Positions 19,201-26,978 of a DNA stretch of 64,000 bases are shown one piece after another (the stretch's first letter is position 1; the number at the start of each line of letters is the position of its first letter). The notes under the pieces are model-generated. The model made no database searches, was not told the origin of the DNA, and was given only the letters and a program-made list of their open reading frames with translations. The stretch lies in the NCBI RefSeq assembly GCF_014762685.1, contig NZ_JABURM010000005.1, positions 186,001 through 250,000 on the forward strand. Direction: 5' to 3'. This DNA comes from Gracilimonas sp. GTDB lineage: Bacteria; Bacteroidota; Rhodothermia; Balneolales; Balneolaceae. The translations under genes were made by a program, and so were the position numbers.

Positions 19201-19586
19201 AAGCGCAGAGTAACCGGTTTTTCAGCCTCGAATGGAAGTTGGACAGCATCCAGCTTTGACATCACATCCAGATTGGCAATGTTCATATCGGTACCCCAGG
19301 CAAATTCCAGCACTACATCCGACTGTCCGGCGCGGGAAATAGAGCGAACTTGCTGTACACCTTTAACTACCCCCACAGCTTCTTCTACGGGTTTGGTAAT
19401 CAGGTTTTCAACTTCAATAGGTGCTGCTCCCTGAAATTCGGTACGGATTGTCAGAGTAGGATAACTCAGCTCCGGAAGCAGGTTGACGTTCAGGCGGGAG
19501 AGAGAGACAATACCGAAAAGCAAAATCCCTACTGTAAACATAGCAATGGTAACTTTTCGGCGTATAGACAGCTCGATAATTTTCAT
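16299..19586 (-). CDS. RND efflux transporter permease (first of tandem pair), with insertions
   Basis: This 1095-residue RND pump is paired with the downstream 1006-residue pump. The core architecture is canonical, with TM4 motif GMLVDNSIVV (Asp424-Asn425). It is longer than its partner because of two insertions. One (about 143-175) lies in the first porter subdomain and is rich in Ala and acidic residues. The other, about 70 residues (510-580), lies between TM6 and TM7 and is basic and hydrophobic, probably an extra membrane-surface or re-entrant helix pair. It starts 13 nt after the membrane fusion protein. Two different RND subunits behind one MFP resemble the MdtABC heteromeric pump. Confidence 0.93.
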   Translation of the reverse strand: MKIIELSIRRKVTIAMFTVGILLFGIVSLSRLNVNLLPELSYPTLTIRTEFQGAAPIEVENLITKPVEEAVGVVKGVQQVRSISRAGQSDVVLEFAWGTDMNIANLDVMSKLDAVQLPFEAEKPVTLRFDPTLDPIMRYALYYNNEAGQKSPDNAAVDYAAYEDLSSPDAIARLKALRVLADEQLKKNLESSLGVASVKISGGLQEEIQVNIDQRRLSYLNIPIETVSQILSAENINLSSGRLEEGSQQYLVRTLNEFKTVDQIRNVVISHNGKNTTYLKDVADVEQSYKEREAITRLNGSEAVEIAIYKEGDANTVATAEAVEARISQIRDMLPDEMKMVKVYDQSVFIASAVNEVKNAGIIGGILAVIVLYLFLRNFWTTVIISVSIPVSIIATFNLMYGNDISLNIMSLGGIALGIGMLVDNSIVVLENIARHKEMGKGIIESAREGAGEVGMAVIASTLTTIAVFFPLVFVQGIAGQLFRDQALTVTFSLLASLVVAITLIPMMSSIGGSKSENTSLQLEDPKTKFGRGLRSIRMFLFYTIPTAITKGLKFIFKWIAKITKALFSPFVYVFDKSYRVVEKVYARMLRWSLDHKFIVMASAVLIFAGSLTLIPKIGIELIPQLSQGEFSVEFKLPPGTPIEKTDAALRVVQTSARDQNHIQTTFAVAGTGNRMDANPDEGGENWGEMNVTLASGSSAAEEEVAMNQLRTSLSQIPGLEYKFERPALFSFSTPIEIEISGFDLDKLKEAGDAVARKLSSNNRFADVKSTMETGSPEIQIIFDRDKAASLGLQVHDVADRIVNNIRGNVATRYSWRDRKIDVLVRAREVDRTSIDEIQRLVVNPESERPIPLNAIATVQITNGPGEIRRVAQQRVAIVSANLNYGDLGEAAQEVEKALAEVTMPTGVLAQIAGQNEEMSESFQSLIFALLLAVFLVYLVMASQFESLLHPFIILFTIPLALVGAIIALYITKTTISVVVFIGLILLIGIVVNNAIILIDIINQMRMKGMEKLEAIKEGGKSRLRPILMTTMTTTLGLLPLAIGFGDGAELRAPMGITVIGGLLISTLLTLVVIPVMYDLLDRKKYTVRPEIETV

Positions 19587-19599
19587 AGCGGGATCCTGC

Positions 19600-20652
19600 T
19601 TACAGGTTTATAATGTTGACTTTAGAGCTGTCTTGCAGGCTGCTTTGCCCTATGGTGACTACAGTTTCACCGTCTTCAAGTCCGTCGATAACCTCTACAT
19701 TCAATCCATTGGTGTAGCCGGTTTGAATTTGCTTTTTGAAAGCCAGTGAATCCCGAATTACATATACAGTTTGTGCCAGATCTTCTGACATTATCGCTGA
19801 CTTTGGAATCATTCGGGTATTTTTGCGGGTATCATATACAATTTTAACCCGTCCAAACATTCCTGGGCGCAGCAGGTTTTTGGTTTCATCCACAAAAACA
19901 GTGACTTTGAAAGTTCCGGTTTGAGAATCCACAACGGGGCTGATTCGCTCAACATGCCCGGCAAAAATTTGGTTGGGAAGGGCATCTACACGTAATTCAG
20001 CAGGCTGGTCTTTGCGGATTTTCGCCATCTCATGTTCAGGTACATATAAAATAGCCTGAAGCGGGCTGAAATCAGTAACCCTGAAGATCTGCTGATCGGT
20101 GCCAATCATATTGCCTCTTTTAACGAAACGCTCAGAGACGACTCCGCCAATAGGAGATTTAATAGAAGTATGCTCCAGGTTCAGTTGAGCCAGGTCGTAA
20201 GCGGCTTTTTGGGACTCATACTCGTATTGTGAATTTTGAAAGGTTTCGGCCGCAATCAGATTTTTCTCAAATAATTCTCTATTTCTGCGGAATTCATTTT
20301 GAAGGCGGTCGAGCGTAGCTTTGGCGCGAGCGGCTTCAATACGGTATTGTTCGTCTTCAATTTTAGCAATGACTTGCCCCGCTTTTACTTCATCGCCTTC
20401 TTCCACATAAATTTCATTTATAATTCCGCGTACTTTGGAAACCACGGTAGCTTCCTGTTCGGCATCAAGGGTGGCTGTGTTGGCATAATAAGCAGAAATA
20501 TCGCCACGACTGACATTACTGACTTCAACCGGAATGACCAGCTTTTCTTCTTCGTCATTTTCGTTTTGATCTTCATTGTTGTTGCAAGCCGTTGCACCGA
20601 ACAGCGTTGCAATAAGTAAAAATATTGGCAGTGAGTAGCGTAATGTTTTCAT
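19600..20652 (-). CDS. RND efflux membrane fusion protein (HlyD/AcrA-like lipoprotein)
   Basis: This periplasmic adaptor links the RND pumps to an outer membrane channel. The 350-residue protein has a lipoprotein signal with lipobox Cys23 (FGATACNNN), a short acidic Asn/Glu-rich linker, a biotinyl-lipoyl-like half motif (TLDAEQEATVVSKVRG), an alpha-helical hairpin (about 100-150), the second lipoyl half (SIKSPIGGVVSERFV), and a beta-barrel and membrane-proximal domain ending in DGETVVTIGQSSL. It is the first gene of the efflux operon. Confidence 0.93.
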   Translation of the reverse strand: MKTLRYSLPIFLLIATLFGATACNNNEDQNENDEEEKLVIPVEVSNVSRGDISAYYANTATLDAEQEATVVSKVRGIINEIYVEEGDEVKAGQVIAKIEDEQYRIEAARAKATLDRLQNEFRRNRELFEKNLIAAETFQNSQYEYESQKAAYDLAQLNLEHTSIKSPIGGVVSERFVKRGNMIGTDQQIFRVTDFSPLQAILYVPEHEMAKIRKDQPAELRVDALPNQIFAGHVERISPVVDSQTGTFKVTVFVDETKNLLRPGMFGRVKIVYDTRKNTRMIPKSAIMSEDLAQTVYVIRDSLAFKKQIQTGYTNGLNVEVIDGLEDGETVVTIGQSSLQDSSKVNIINL

Positions 20653-20814
20653 TTGAATTCCAACCGTTTTGATTTTGACTGACAGTAAGCCTTTACGCCG
20701 AACTGAATACTTTGTTACGGAAGGAATTTTTAGGATAGAGGTTTTGGCAAATAGCTCTTACTTCCTATAGGTAGATGGTATTTTTATTTATAAATGATGA
20801 GTCTAAATGAAAAC

Positions 20815-20854
20815 AGGAAAAGCCCGAAAACGCATATCATTTCGGGCTTTTCCT
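20815..20854 (-). terminator. Intrinsic terminator after the acidic lipoprotein gene
   Basis: A perfect 15-bp inverted repeat (20815-20829 with 20840-20854) has a 10-nt loop; the core is AAAAGCCCGAAA/TTTCGGGCTTTT. A-rich sequence on its left gives the U-tract on the minus strand. It separates the acidic lipoprotein gene from the efflux operon, so they are probably separate transcripts. Confidence 0.88.
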
Positions 20855-20896
20855 CTTATGTAAATATTTGATTATAGAATCTGGTCGATCGGTGGA

Positions 20897-21736
20897 TTAG
20901 TCCTCGTCTTCATCATCGAAATCTTCTTCGTCGACTTCAACTTCCAGTAGGCCTTCTTTGAACTTGGCACTGAATTCAAGCAGTTCTTCCCGTTCACCCC
21001 AGTTATAATCTGTCAGGTTTATAACTGATCCGTCTTCTTGTAGCACCCACTGTGTGGGATCAATGTTGACAGATACAACATGTTCCATGTCTTCAGTGAC
21101 TTCAAGAGGCGGTTCAAACTCAAGCTCTACTTCGATTTCGGCTTTGGCAAACACCATAAACGCTTGGGATTCACCTCCGGTGGGTGTAAAACTGCCTATA
21201 ATTATCATACTGGCTTCTTCCGGCCATTCGGGGAACTCCGATCGAATGGAATCGGCCAGCGCCTGGTGATCCTCTTCTTCTTCATCAAATTCAAAGTCGA
21301 GATCCTTAACTTCGAATTCAAACTCTTCATAGAACCCGGCTTTTATCTGATTGTTACCAAGATTCAGCGTATCATCCGTGAGTGGCAGATCGATGAAGAA
21401 CGGTTCTGCTTCAAACTCTTCGTACTCGATTTCAACCGTATCGTTCTCCACATCGGCGGGTTCCAGCTTAAACTTTTCGACAATAAATCGAATATCGTTG
21501 ATAGTCAGGGTACCGTTCGAGCCTTCCACAATCAGAGAGTCGTGCTGTGACATCAAACTGTTTCCCGAGGCGAGTGCTTTGGCTGCAGTACCTGAAGTGC
21601 CGGTGGCCGTTTTGAATTGCAATTTTACATTGCCCTCACTTGATTTGGTATCCGTACTGGTGGTATCGCAACCGGCCATGATGATAATTAAGAGAGTAAA
21701 TGTGGTAAGTGGTGAAAATATTTTCTTGAGTATCAT
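20897..21736 (-). CDS. Highly acidic lipoprotein of unknown function
   Basis: The 279-residue protein has a lipoprotein signal with Cys23 (IIIMAGCDTTS). The mature part is dominated by Glu and Asp, with blocks such as FEFDEEEEDHQ and a C-terminal tail DEEDFDDEDED. Predicted beta strands alternate with the acidic stretches (EVELEFEPPLEV, LTINDIRFIVEKFKLEP). I do not recognise a family with confidence. An acidic mature part could bind divalent cations or reflect a saline habitat. It lies upstream of the RND operon but is cut off from it by a strong terminator. Confidence 0.75.
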   Translation of the reverse strand: MILKKIFSPLTTFTLLIIIMAGCDTTSTDTKSSEGNVKLQFKTATGTSGTAAKALASGNSLMSQHDSLIVEGSNGTLTINDIRFIVEKFKLEPADVENDTVEIEYEEFEAEPFFIDLPLTDDTLNLGNNQIKAGFYEEFEFEVKDLDFEFDEEEEDHQALADSIRSEFPEWPEEASMIIIGSFTPTGGESQAFMVFAKAEIEVELEFEPPLEVTEDMEHVVSVNIDPTQWVLQEDGSVINLTDYNWGEREELLEFSAKFKEGLLEVEVDEEDFDDEDED

Positions 21737-22127
21737 AGCTTACAGGGTTAATTGGTAATTGAAAATTACTGATGAGTGTTATTCAATTTTTACTTTAATG
21801 AGGGGTAAATTCTCTCGTTTTTTTGTATAACTATTGAAAGCTTAGAATGTTCCAGATTTGGCGTCTTCTTCAAAACTTTTCTAATGGGATCAGGGCTCCG
21901 CAACTTTAATGATCTTGAACTATAGTATCTACTTTTCTTTTTTATTACACATTTACATTTAAGGTGATTAGCATATTAATGATGATCATTTCATCATCCC
22001 TAAATTGCGCATAAATATATTGTTAACCCGGAACTTAAATCCAATATGTTCAACATAGTTGTTCAAATAAAAAAGGAGAAGCGTTTTAAGGCTTCTCCTT
22101 TAGAACTTTTTTGATGTTCAGCTTGTA
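21737..22127. other. 391-nt intergenic region
   Basis: No convincing coding sequence is present. The right part holds the terminator of the Asp-box protein gene (22072-22101). The left part should contain the promoter of the acidic lipoprotein gene. A small inverted repeat (GATGAT/ATCATC, near 21979-21997) was noted without a known role. Confidence 0.6.
22072..22101 (-). terminator. Intrinsic terminator after the Asp-box protein gene
   Basis: A perfect 11-bp stem AAAGGAGAAGC/GCTTCTCCTTT (22072-22082 with 22091-22101) with an 8-nt loop, flanked by an A-rich tract that gives U residues on the minus strand. It sits 26 nt past the stop codon. Confidence 0.87.
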
Positions 22128-25100
22128 TTAATTTTCAATAGGAGGAGCTCCGGCTGCTTCTAGGGCTTCTTCAAGAGGTGGCATTACAGACTCGATGAAT
22201 GAGTCAATGCGTTGCTTAATGTCTTGAAGTTCCTTTTTGCCTGCTTCTACGGTTTTTTCGTGTGTAGGTGTTGGTCCGTAGGTGGTGCTGAGCGCCCGGA
22301 AGCCAACATACATGCGTTGACTTGGCGTTGGCGGATTTCTTTCACCTATTTCACCTTTGGCTTCACTTCCGCTCATTTCTTTGTCGAATTCCAATAGCTG
22401 CATTCGAGCTTCGTGAATGCGCTTGCGAAGCTCAGGATCTTCAGTATCAGCACGATTTAAAGCCGTTTTCATTACTTCTATTCGATCCAGTTGCTCTTCC
22501 AGTTTGTCAGAGGTTGCAGTTAAATCCTGCTGGAATGCAATCAAATTGTCCATAAATGCTTTACGCTTTTGATTCGGTTTTCGATCCAATGCACCGTCGC
22601 GCAATGGCACCACATCAAAATTAATGGGTTCGGAAAGCTCACGAACTTCCCCGTTTTTGACCAGTGACATGCTTGCCGAATACGTTCCAGGCACTACTGG
22701 GAAGGCATCACTGAACCATCCGCCCCCACCGGCTGACTCCAGTGTTATTAAATCTTTGGAAGCGTGACGCAACTCCCAGTTCACGCGATGGAATCCTTTT
22801 TTGGCAGGACCTTTAACCCGGTTAATCACCGTTCCATTATTATCTTTGATAGTGATTTGTATGTAGGGATCTTCTTCCGCTATTTCCTCGTCGAGCGCAT
22901 CCCATCCTGGGAATGGAACGTCTTCATCTGCATCAAGCTGTCGTTCACGTTGTTTTCGCTGAGCTTCTTTAGACAAGTGGTCCTCTTTTAGGTAATAAGT
23001 AAATACGGCACCATAAGGAGGGTTTTTAGCTACATATTCGGTATCTCCCTGTGAGTCCACTTTACCAGTAGGGACGTACCAAAATGCATCTCGGGTAGAG
23101 AATAATTTTGCCTCCTGATTAAGGGTTTCTGAGTTAACTTCACGCAGTGGCGTGTAGTCGTCTAAGATAAAGAAACCACGGCCGAATGAGGCTGCAACAA
23201 GATCTTCATGATCCCGCTGTATCGTGATGTCTCGAAAAGAAATGGTTGGGGCACCGCCTTTCAGTTGTACCCATTCGTTTCCCCCGTCAACCGTAAAGAA
23301 GATGCCAAATTCGGTGGCTGCAAAAAGTAAGTCAGGGTTTACATGATCCTGAACTACTCGCCAAACCAGGTGCCGGTCAGGCAGGTTATTGGAAATAGAT
23401 TCCCAGGATCGCCCTCTGTCCGTACTCTTAATGAGATAGGGCGTATAATCTCCGTTTTTGTGATTATCCATTGCAACATATACAGTGTTGGCATCAAATA
23501 GGTCAGCTTTAATGTCATTGACAAAAGCAGTGGATGGAATACCTCTTATATTACCTAATTCAATGCGGCGCCAGTTCTCGCCACCATCTTCGGTTACTTG
23601 CAGGAGTCCGTCATCAGTTCCGGCGTAAATGAGTCCTTCTTGTTGTGGTGATTCTGCCAGAGAAGTAATAGTATTATAATTGGACATGGCACTGACATCC
23701 CACGGATTGTCCCAACTTTGTTGTTTACCCATGATGGGAAGGGTAATTCGTTCCTGATTTCGGGTTAAATCACCTGAAATGGGAGTCCAGCTGTCTCCGC
23801 GATCTTCGGTTCTCCACACTCTGTGGGAAGCAAAATAGAGGCGGGTTGGTTTGTGTGGGCTTACCTCAATCGGTGCATCCCAGTTGAAGCGCTCGTAATC
23901 TTCTCCCTCAGCCGGTTGGGGCTGAATGAAAACAGACTCACCTGTGGTGCGGTCTACCCGATGAAGGGCTCCTTGTTGAAATTCTCCATATATAATATCC
24001 GGATTCCCGGGTTCGGTTGCAGAGTCGTGGCCATCAGCGCCCAGGGTTTTAAAGAAATCCCGGTTTCGAATACCGTCATCATCAGTAGTGCGCGAGGGGC
24101 CGCCGTTAGAGCCGTTATCCTGAGTTCCACCAAAGACATTGTAAAATGGTTTGGCATCATCCACGGAAACCTTATAATACTGCATAACCGGCAGGTTTCT
24201 GATAAATCTCCATGTCTTCATAAAGTCATGACTCTCAAATAGCCCTCCATCGGTACCGATCATAATGAAATTGGGATCATCTTTTTTGAAGGCGACGGCA
24301 TGATCATCAACGTGTTTATTTGTGTTATTTATCCTTCTGAAATTAGCCCCGTGATCATCAGAAATAAGGGTGTAATTACTTACAAGAATGATTTGGCCAA
24401 AGTTATGGGGCGAGGCGTATAATTCCTGGTAATAATGCGGACCGGTTCCGCCGGATACGGCATCGGACATTTTTTTCCATGATTCACCTTTGTTTTCTGA
24501 CATATATAAACCACCTGTTCTCCGATCAAGCTCTATGGCGGCATAAACAATATCAGGTTGCTGCGGAGATATGGCTAGTCCGATTTTTCCCAAATTGGAA
24601 TTTGGCAATCCGCTGTTAAGTTGTTTCCATGTTTCGCCGCCGTCGGTACTTTTATGAATACCGGAGCCTGGTCCACCACCCATATAAGCTGCTACCGTAC
24701 GGTGTCGTTGCCAGGTTGCAGCATAAAGTACATCGGGGTTACGCGGGTCAATCAAAATGTCAGTAACTCCGGTCCATTCGTTGCCGCTCAATTTATTTTC
24801 CCATGTTTCACCGCCATCGGTAGTTTTATAGAGTCCACGCTGACCTCCGCTACTCCAAAGCGGACCTTCTGCAGCAACCCAAACAATGTCAGGATTTTCG
24901 GGATGTACAATGATGGTAGAAAGGTGTTCAGATTCTTCAAGCCCCATGTTTTTCCAGCTTCTTCCGCTGTCGGTACTTTTATAGATACCATCGCCGTAGC
25001 CAACGTGTCGGCCTCCGACATCTTCTCCTGTTCCAACCCATATAGTGTTTGGATTATTGGGGTCTATGGTAACTGAACCAATGGAATAAGATCCTTCATT

Positions 25101-25358
25101 ATCAAAAATCGGATCCCATGTGGTGCCGGCATTAGTCGTTTTCCAAACATTTCCTGAACCAACGGCTACGTACCAGATATTTTGATCCTTAGGGTGGAAA
25201 TCGATATCAGCGATACGCCCGCTATTAAGAGCAGGCCCGATATTTCGAAGTTCAAGTGCATTATAATTTGTTTCTGAAACGGTTTTTTGACCTTGTGCTT
25301 TCATCGGTAAACTGAATAGCAACAAGAGTAAAACCAATGGTAAATATTTCAATTTCAT
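22128..25358 (-). CDS. Large secreted Asp-box (sortilin/sialidase-like) beta-propeller protein
   Basis: The 1076-residue protein has a signal peptide (about 1-21). At least nine BNR/Asp-box repeats of the pattern S/T-x-D-x-G-x-x-W are visible, for example TTNAGTTW, STDSGRSW, TTDGGETW, STDGGETW, TEDRGDSW, TEDGGENW and STDRGRSW. They build one or two propellers resembling sortilin (VPS10) and sialidase folds, over about residues 30-750. A beta-sandwich segment (about 820-920) follows, then a charged helical C-terminus (about 930-1060) with coiled-coil character. Similar proteins of this length are common in Bacteroidota and are often called glycosyl hydrolases, but I see no sialidase arginine triad. 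No T9SS tail is present. Confidence 0.87.
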   Translation of the reverse strand: MKLKYLPLVLLLLLFSLPMKAQGQKTVSETNYNALELRNIGPALNSGRIADIDFHPKDQNIWYVAVGSGNVWKTTNAGTTWDPIFDNEGSYSIGSVTIDPNNPNTIWVGTGEDVGGRHVGYGDGIYKSTDSGRSWKNMGLEESEHLSTIIVHPENPDIVWVAAEGPLWSSGGQRGLYKTTDGGETWENKLSGNEWTGVTDILIDPRNPDVLYAATWQRHRTVAAYMGGGPGSGIHKSTDGGETWKQLNSGLPNSNLGKIGLAISPQQPDIVYAAIELDRRTGGLYMSENKGESWKKMSDAVSGGTGPHYYQELYASPHNFGQIILVSNYTLISDDHGANFRRINNTNKHVDDHAVAFKKDDPNFIMIGTDGGLFESHDFMKTWRFIRNLPVMQYYKVSVDDAKPFYNVFGGTQDNGSNGGPSRTTDDDGIRNRDFFKTLGADGHDSATEPGNPDIIYGEFQQGALHRVDRTTGESVFIQPQPAEGEDYERFNWDAPIEVSPHKPTRLYFASHRVWRTEDRGDSWTPISGDLTRNQERITLPIMGKQQSWDNPWDVSAMSNYNTITSLAESPQQEGLIYAGTDDGLLQVTEDGGENWRRIELGNIRGIPSTAFVNDIKADLFDANTVYVAMDNHKNGDYTPYLIKSTDRGRSWESISNNLPDRHLVWRVVQDHVNPDLLFAATEFGIFFTVDGGNEWVQLKGGAPTISFRDITIQRDHEDLVAASFGRGFFILDDYTPLREVNSETLNQEAKLFSTRDAFWYVPTGKVDSQGDTEYVAKNPPYGAVFTYYLKEDHLSKEAQRKQRERQLDADEDVPFPGWDALDEEIAEEDPYIQITIKDNNGTVINRVKGPAKKGFHRVNWELRHASKDLITLESAGGGGWFSDAFPVVPGTYSASMSLVKNGEVRELSEPINFDVVPLRDGALDRKPNQKRKAFMDNLIAFQQDLTATSDKLEEQLDRIEVMKTALNRADTEDPELRKRIHEARMQLLEFDKEMSGSEAKGEIGERNPPTPSQRMYVGFRALSTTYGPTPTHEKTVEAGKKELQDIKQRIDSFIESVMPPLEEALEAAGAPPIEN

Positions 25359-25501
25359 AGTACAGAAGTTTAATTATGAGTTATAATTGTATAAGGTTGA
25401 ACTCAAACTTGATGAACAATAGGCTTTATACTACAAAAAATCGTCGATCGCCAATAATTTAGCTTTCAGTCGGGTAAAATCATGTAATTTCAGCAATAAA
25501 A

Positions 25502-25533
25502 AAGCCACAAACTTTATTTCAAATTTGTGGCTT
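25502..25533 (-). terminator. Intrinsic terminator after the UPF0173 gene
   Basis: A 10-bp stem AAGCCACAAA/TTTGTGGCTT (25502-25511 with 25524-25533) with a 12-nt loop, and an A-rich left flank supplying the minus-strand U-tract. It lies 24 nt beyond the stop codon. Confidence 0.85.
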
Positions 25534-25556
25534 CGTTGTTTTATATAATTAAAAAA

Positions 25557-26261
25557 TCATTCTAAAAAATTAACGCCTTTTTCAGGGATCAATACTTCGG
25601 TGTCTGTAAGAGCTTCTAGAATTTCTTTGAATTCCTCAGGATCACTGTCAATAGGCGGCCACGTTCCATAGTGAATGGGAATTGCATACTCACAGCCAAT
25701 CATTTCGACAGCATAAGCAGCTTCTTCTGGCCCCATTGTAAAGTGGTCGCCGGTTGGCGCAAGTACCACGTGCGGTTGATACAACTCTCCATACAGTTCA
25801 AGGTCAGAAAAAATATTGGTATCCCCCATGTGGTATACGCATATGTCATCTTCAAAGGAAAGAATGAGTCCTCCGGGATCGCCGGCATATTTACCTTGAT
25901 AAGAAGAACTGTGATTGGCTGAAACCAGCGTTACTGAAAAATCTTCAAAGTGTACGGTTCCGCCTTTATTAAAAGCTACGGCTTGGTCTTCAGGTAATCC
26001 TTCATCCTTCAGAAGCCCGATAAGTTCTACAATACCAACTACCTTAGCTCCGGTATTTTTGGCAATTTCCACAGTATCACCCACGTGATCTTCGTGTCCA
26101 TGAGTGAGCAAGACGTAGTCGGCTTCTTTTACCTCTTTGAATTTATCGGGAGTCATGGGATTATTTTTTAGGAAAGGGTCGATATAAATAATTTTCCCGC
26201 TTTGGCTTTCTAATTTGAAGGCAGAATGACCGAGCCATTGTGCTTTTATTTGTGTATTCAT
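25557..26261 (-). CDS. Metal-dependent hydrolase, UPF0173 (metallo-beta-lactamase fold)
   Basis: The 234-residue protein of the metallo-beta-lactamase superfamily has the zinc-binding signature THGHEDHVGD, with His54, His56, Asp58 and His59. The later metal ligands are within SANHSSS and near the C-terminal PIHYGTWP. The N-terminal AQWLGHSAFKLE matches the UPF0173 subgroup, which lacks an assigned physiological substrate and is distantly related to UlaG-like lactonases. It is a stand-alone gene with its own terminator. Confidence 0.92.
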   Translation of the reverse strand: MNTQIKAQWLGHSAFKLESQSGKIIYIDPFLKNNPMTPDKFKEVKEADYVLLTHGHEDHVGDTVEIAKNTGAKVVGIVELIGLLKDEGLPEDQAVAFNKGGTVHFEDFSVTLVSANHSSSYQGKYAGDPGGLILSFEDDICVYHMGDTNIFSDLELYGELYQPHVVLAPTGDHFTMGPEEAAYAVEMIGCEYAIPIHYGTWPPIDSDPEEFKEILEALTDTEVLIPEKGVNFLE

Positions 26262-26422
26262 GGAACTCCTTATATTGATTTTATTAAATCTTTAACTATA
26301 ACTTGTTAATTAACTAAATGAATTCCGTGCAAAAAAGATTCGTAAAAACTGAAAATAGTTGACAATACATTGATGAGCTTGGGAATTCAATCTGGAATTA
26401 ATATTTAAAAAGATATAAACGA

Positions 26423-26815
26423 ATGGGCATTTTTAAGGTATTGGGAAATTTATTTGAAGGAGATAATGAAACAGAATCAGTGTTGAATTGGAAGGCCATT
26501 TCGGCAAGGGAGGAGATAGAAAATATTCTGGCTGTTTCCAATGAGAAACCGCAGGTTTTATATAAGCATAGTACTCGTTGTGCGACCAGTTATTTTGCTT
26601 TAAAAAGTTTGCAGAATATTTCTGATGCAAAAAGGGAGAAGGCCGAATTCTATATGATAGATGTTATTTCCCAACGCGAGCTTTCATTTTATATAGCTGA
26701 TAAGCTGGGTATAAGGCATGAATCTCCCCAGTTGATAATTTTAAATAAAGGTGAGGTTACCTGGCATGGCTCTCATCAGCTTGTTCAGGCTGATTCATTG
26801 CACTCAAATTTGTGA
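26423..26815 (+). CDS. ytxJ: Bacillithiol-system redox protein YtxJ-like
   Basis: The 130-residue thioredoxin-fold protein of the YtxJ (DUF2847) family has the single-cysteine active site YKHSTRCATS (Cys53). The conserved HESPQLIILNKGEV segment matches the cis-proline region of B. subtilis YtxJ. The family is found with bacillithiol biosynthesis and is proposed to act as a monothiol bacilliredoxin. No bsh genes are present in this window. A short N-terminal extension precedes the thioredoxin fold. It stands alone between a divergent hydrolase and a sensor kinase gene. Confidence 0.88.
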   Translation: MGIFKVLGNLFEGDNETESVLNWKAISAREEIENILAVSNEKPQVLYKHSTRCATSYFALKSLQNISDAKREKAEFYMIDVISQRELSFYIADKLGIRHESPQLIILNKGEVTWHGSHQLVQADSLHSNL

Positions 26816-26978
26816 TTTTTAAACAAAAAGGGGTATTAAGGATAACTTTTTTAAAATCTCGTTTCTTCTCATGTGTTTCACCTTTGAGAATTGTATATTT
26901 TCATCAACAAAATTTCTGAAGCGTTGCCAAATGCTTTAGTCTCAACGTAGTAAAAGATTAGTAAAAACTGGAGTATGA

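Noticed and set aside
26340-26400. Sigma-70 style promoter (TTGACA) before the ytxJ gene
   Set aside because: The TTGACA at about 26359 lacks a matching -10 sequence at a usual distance, so it is not reported as a promoter.
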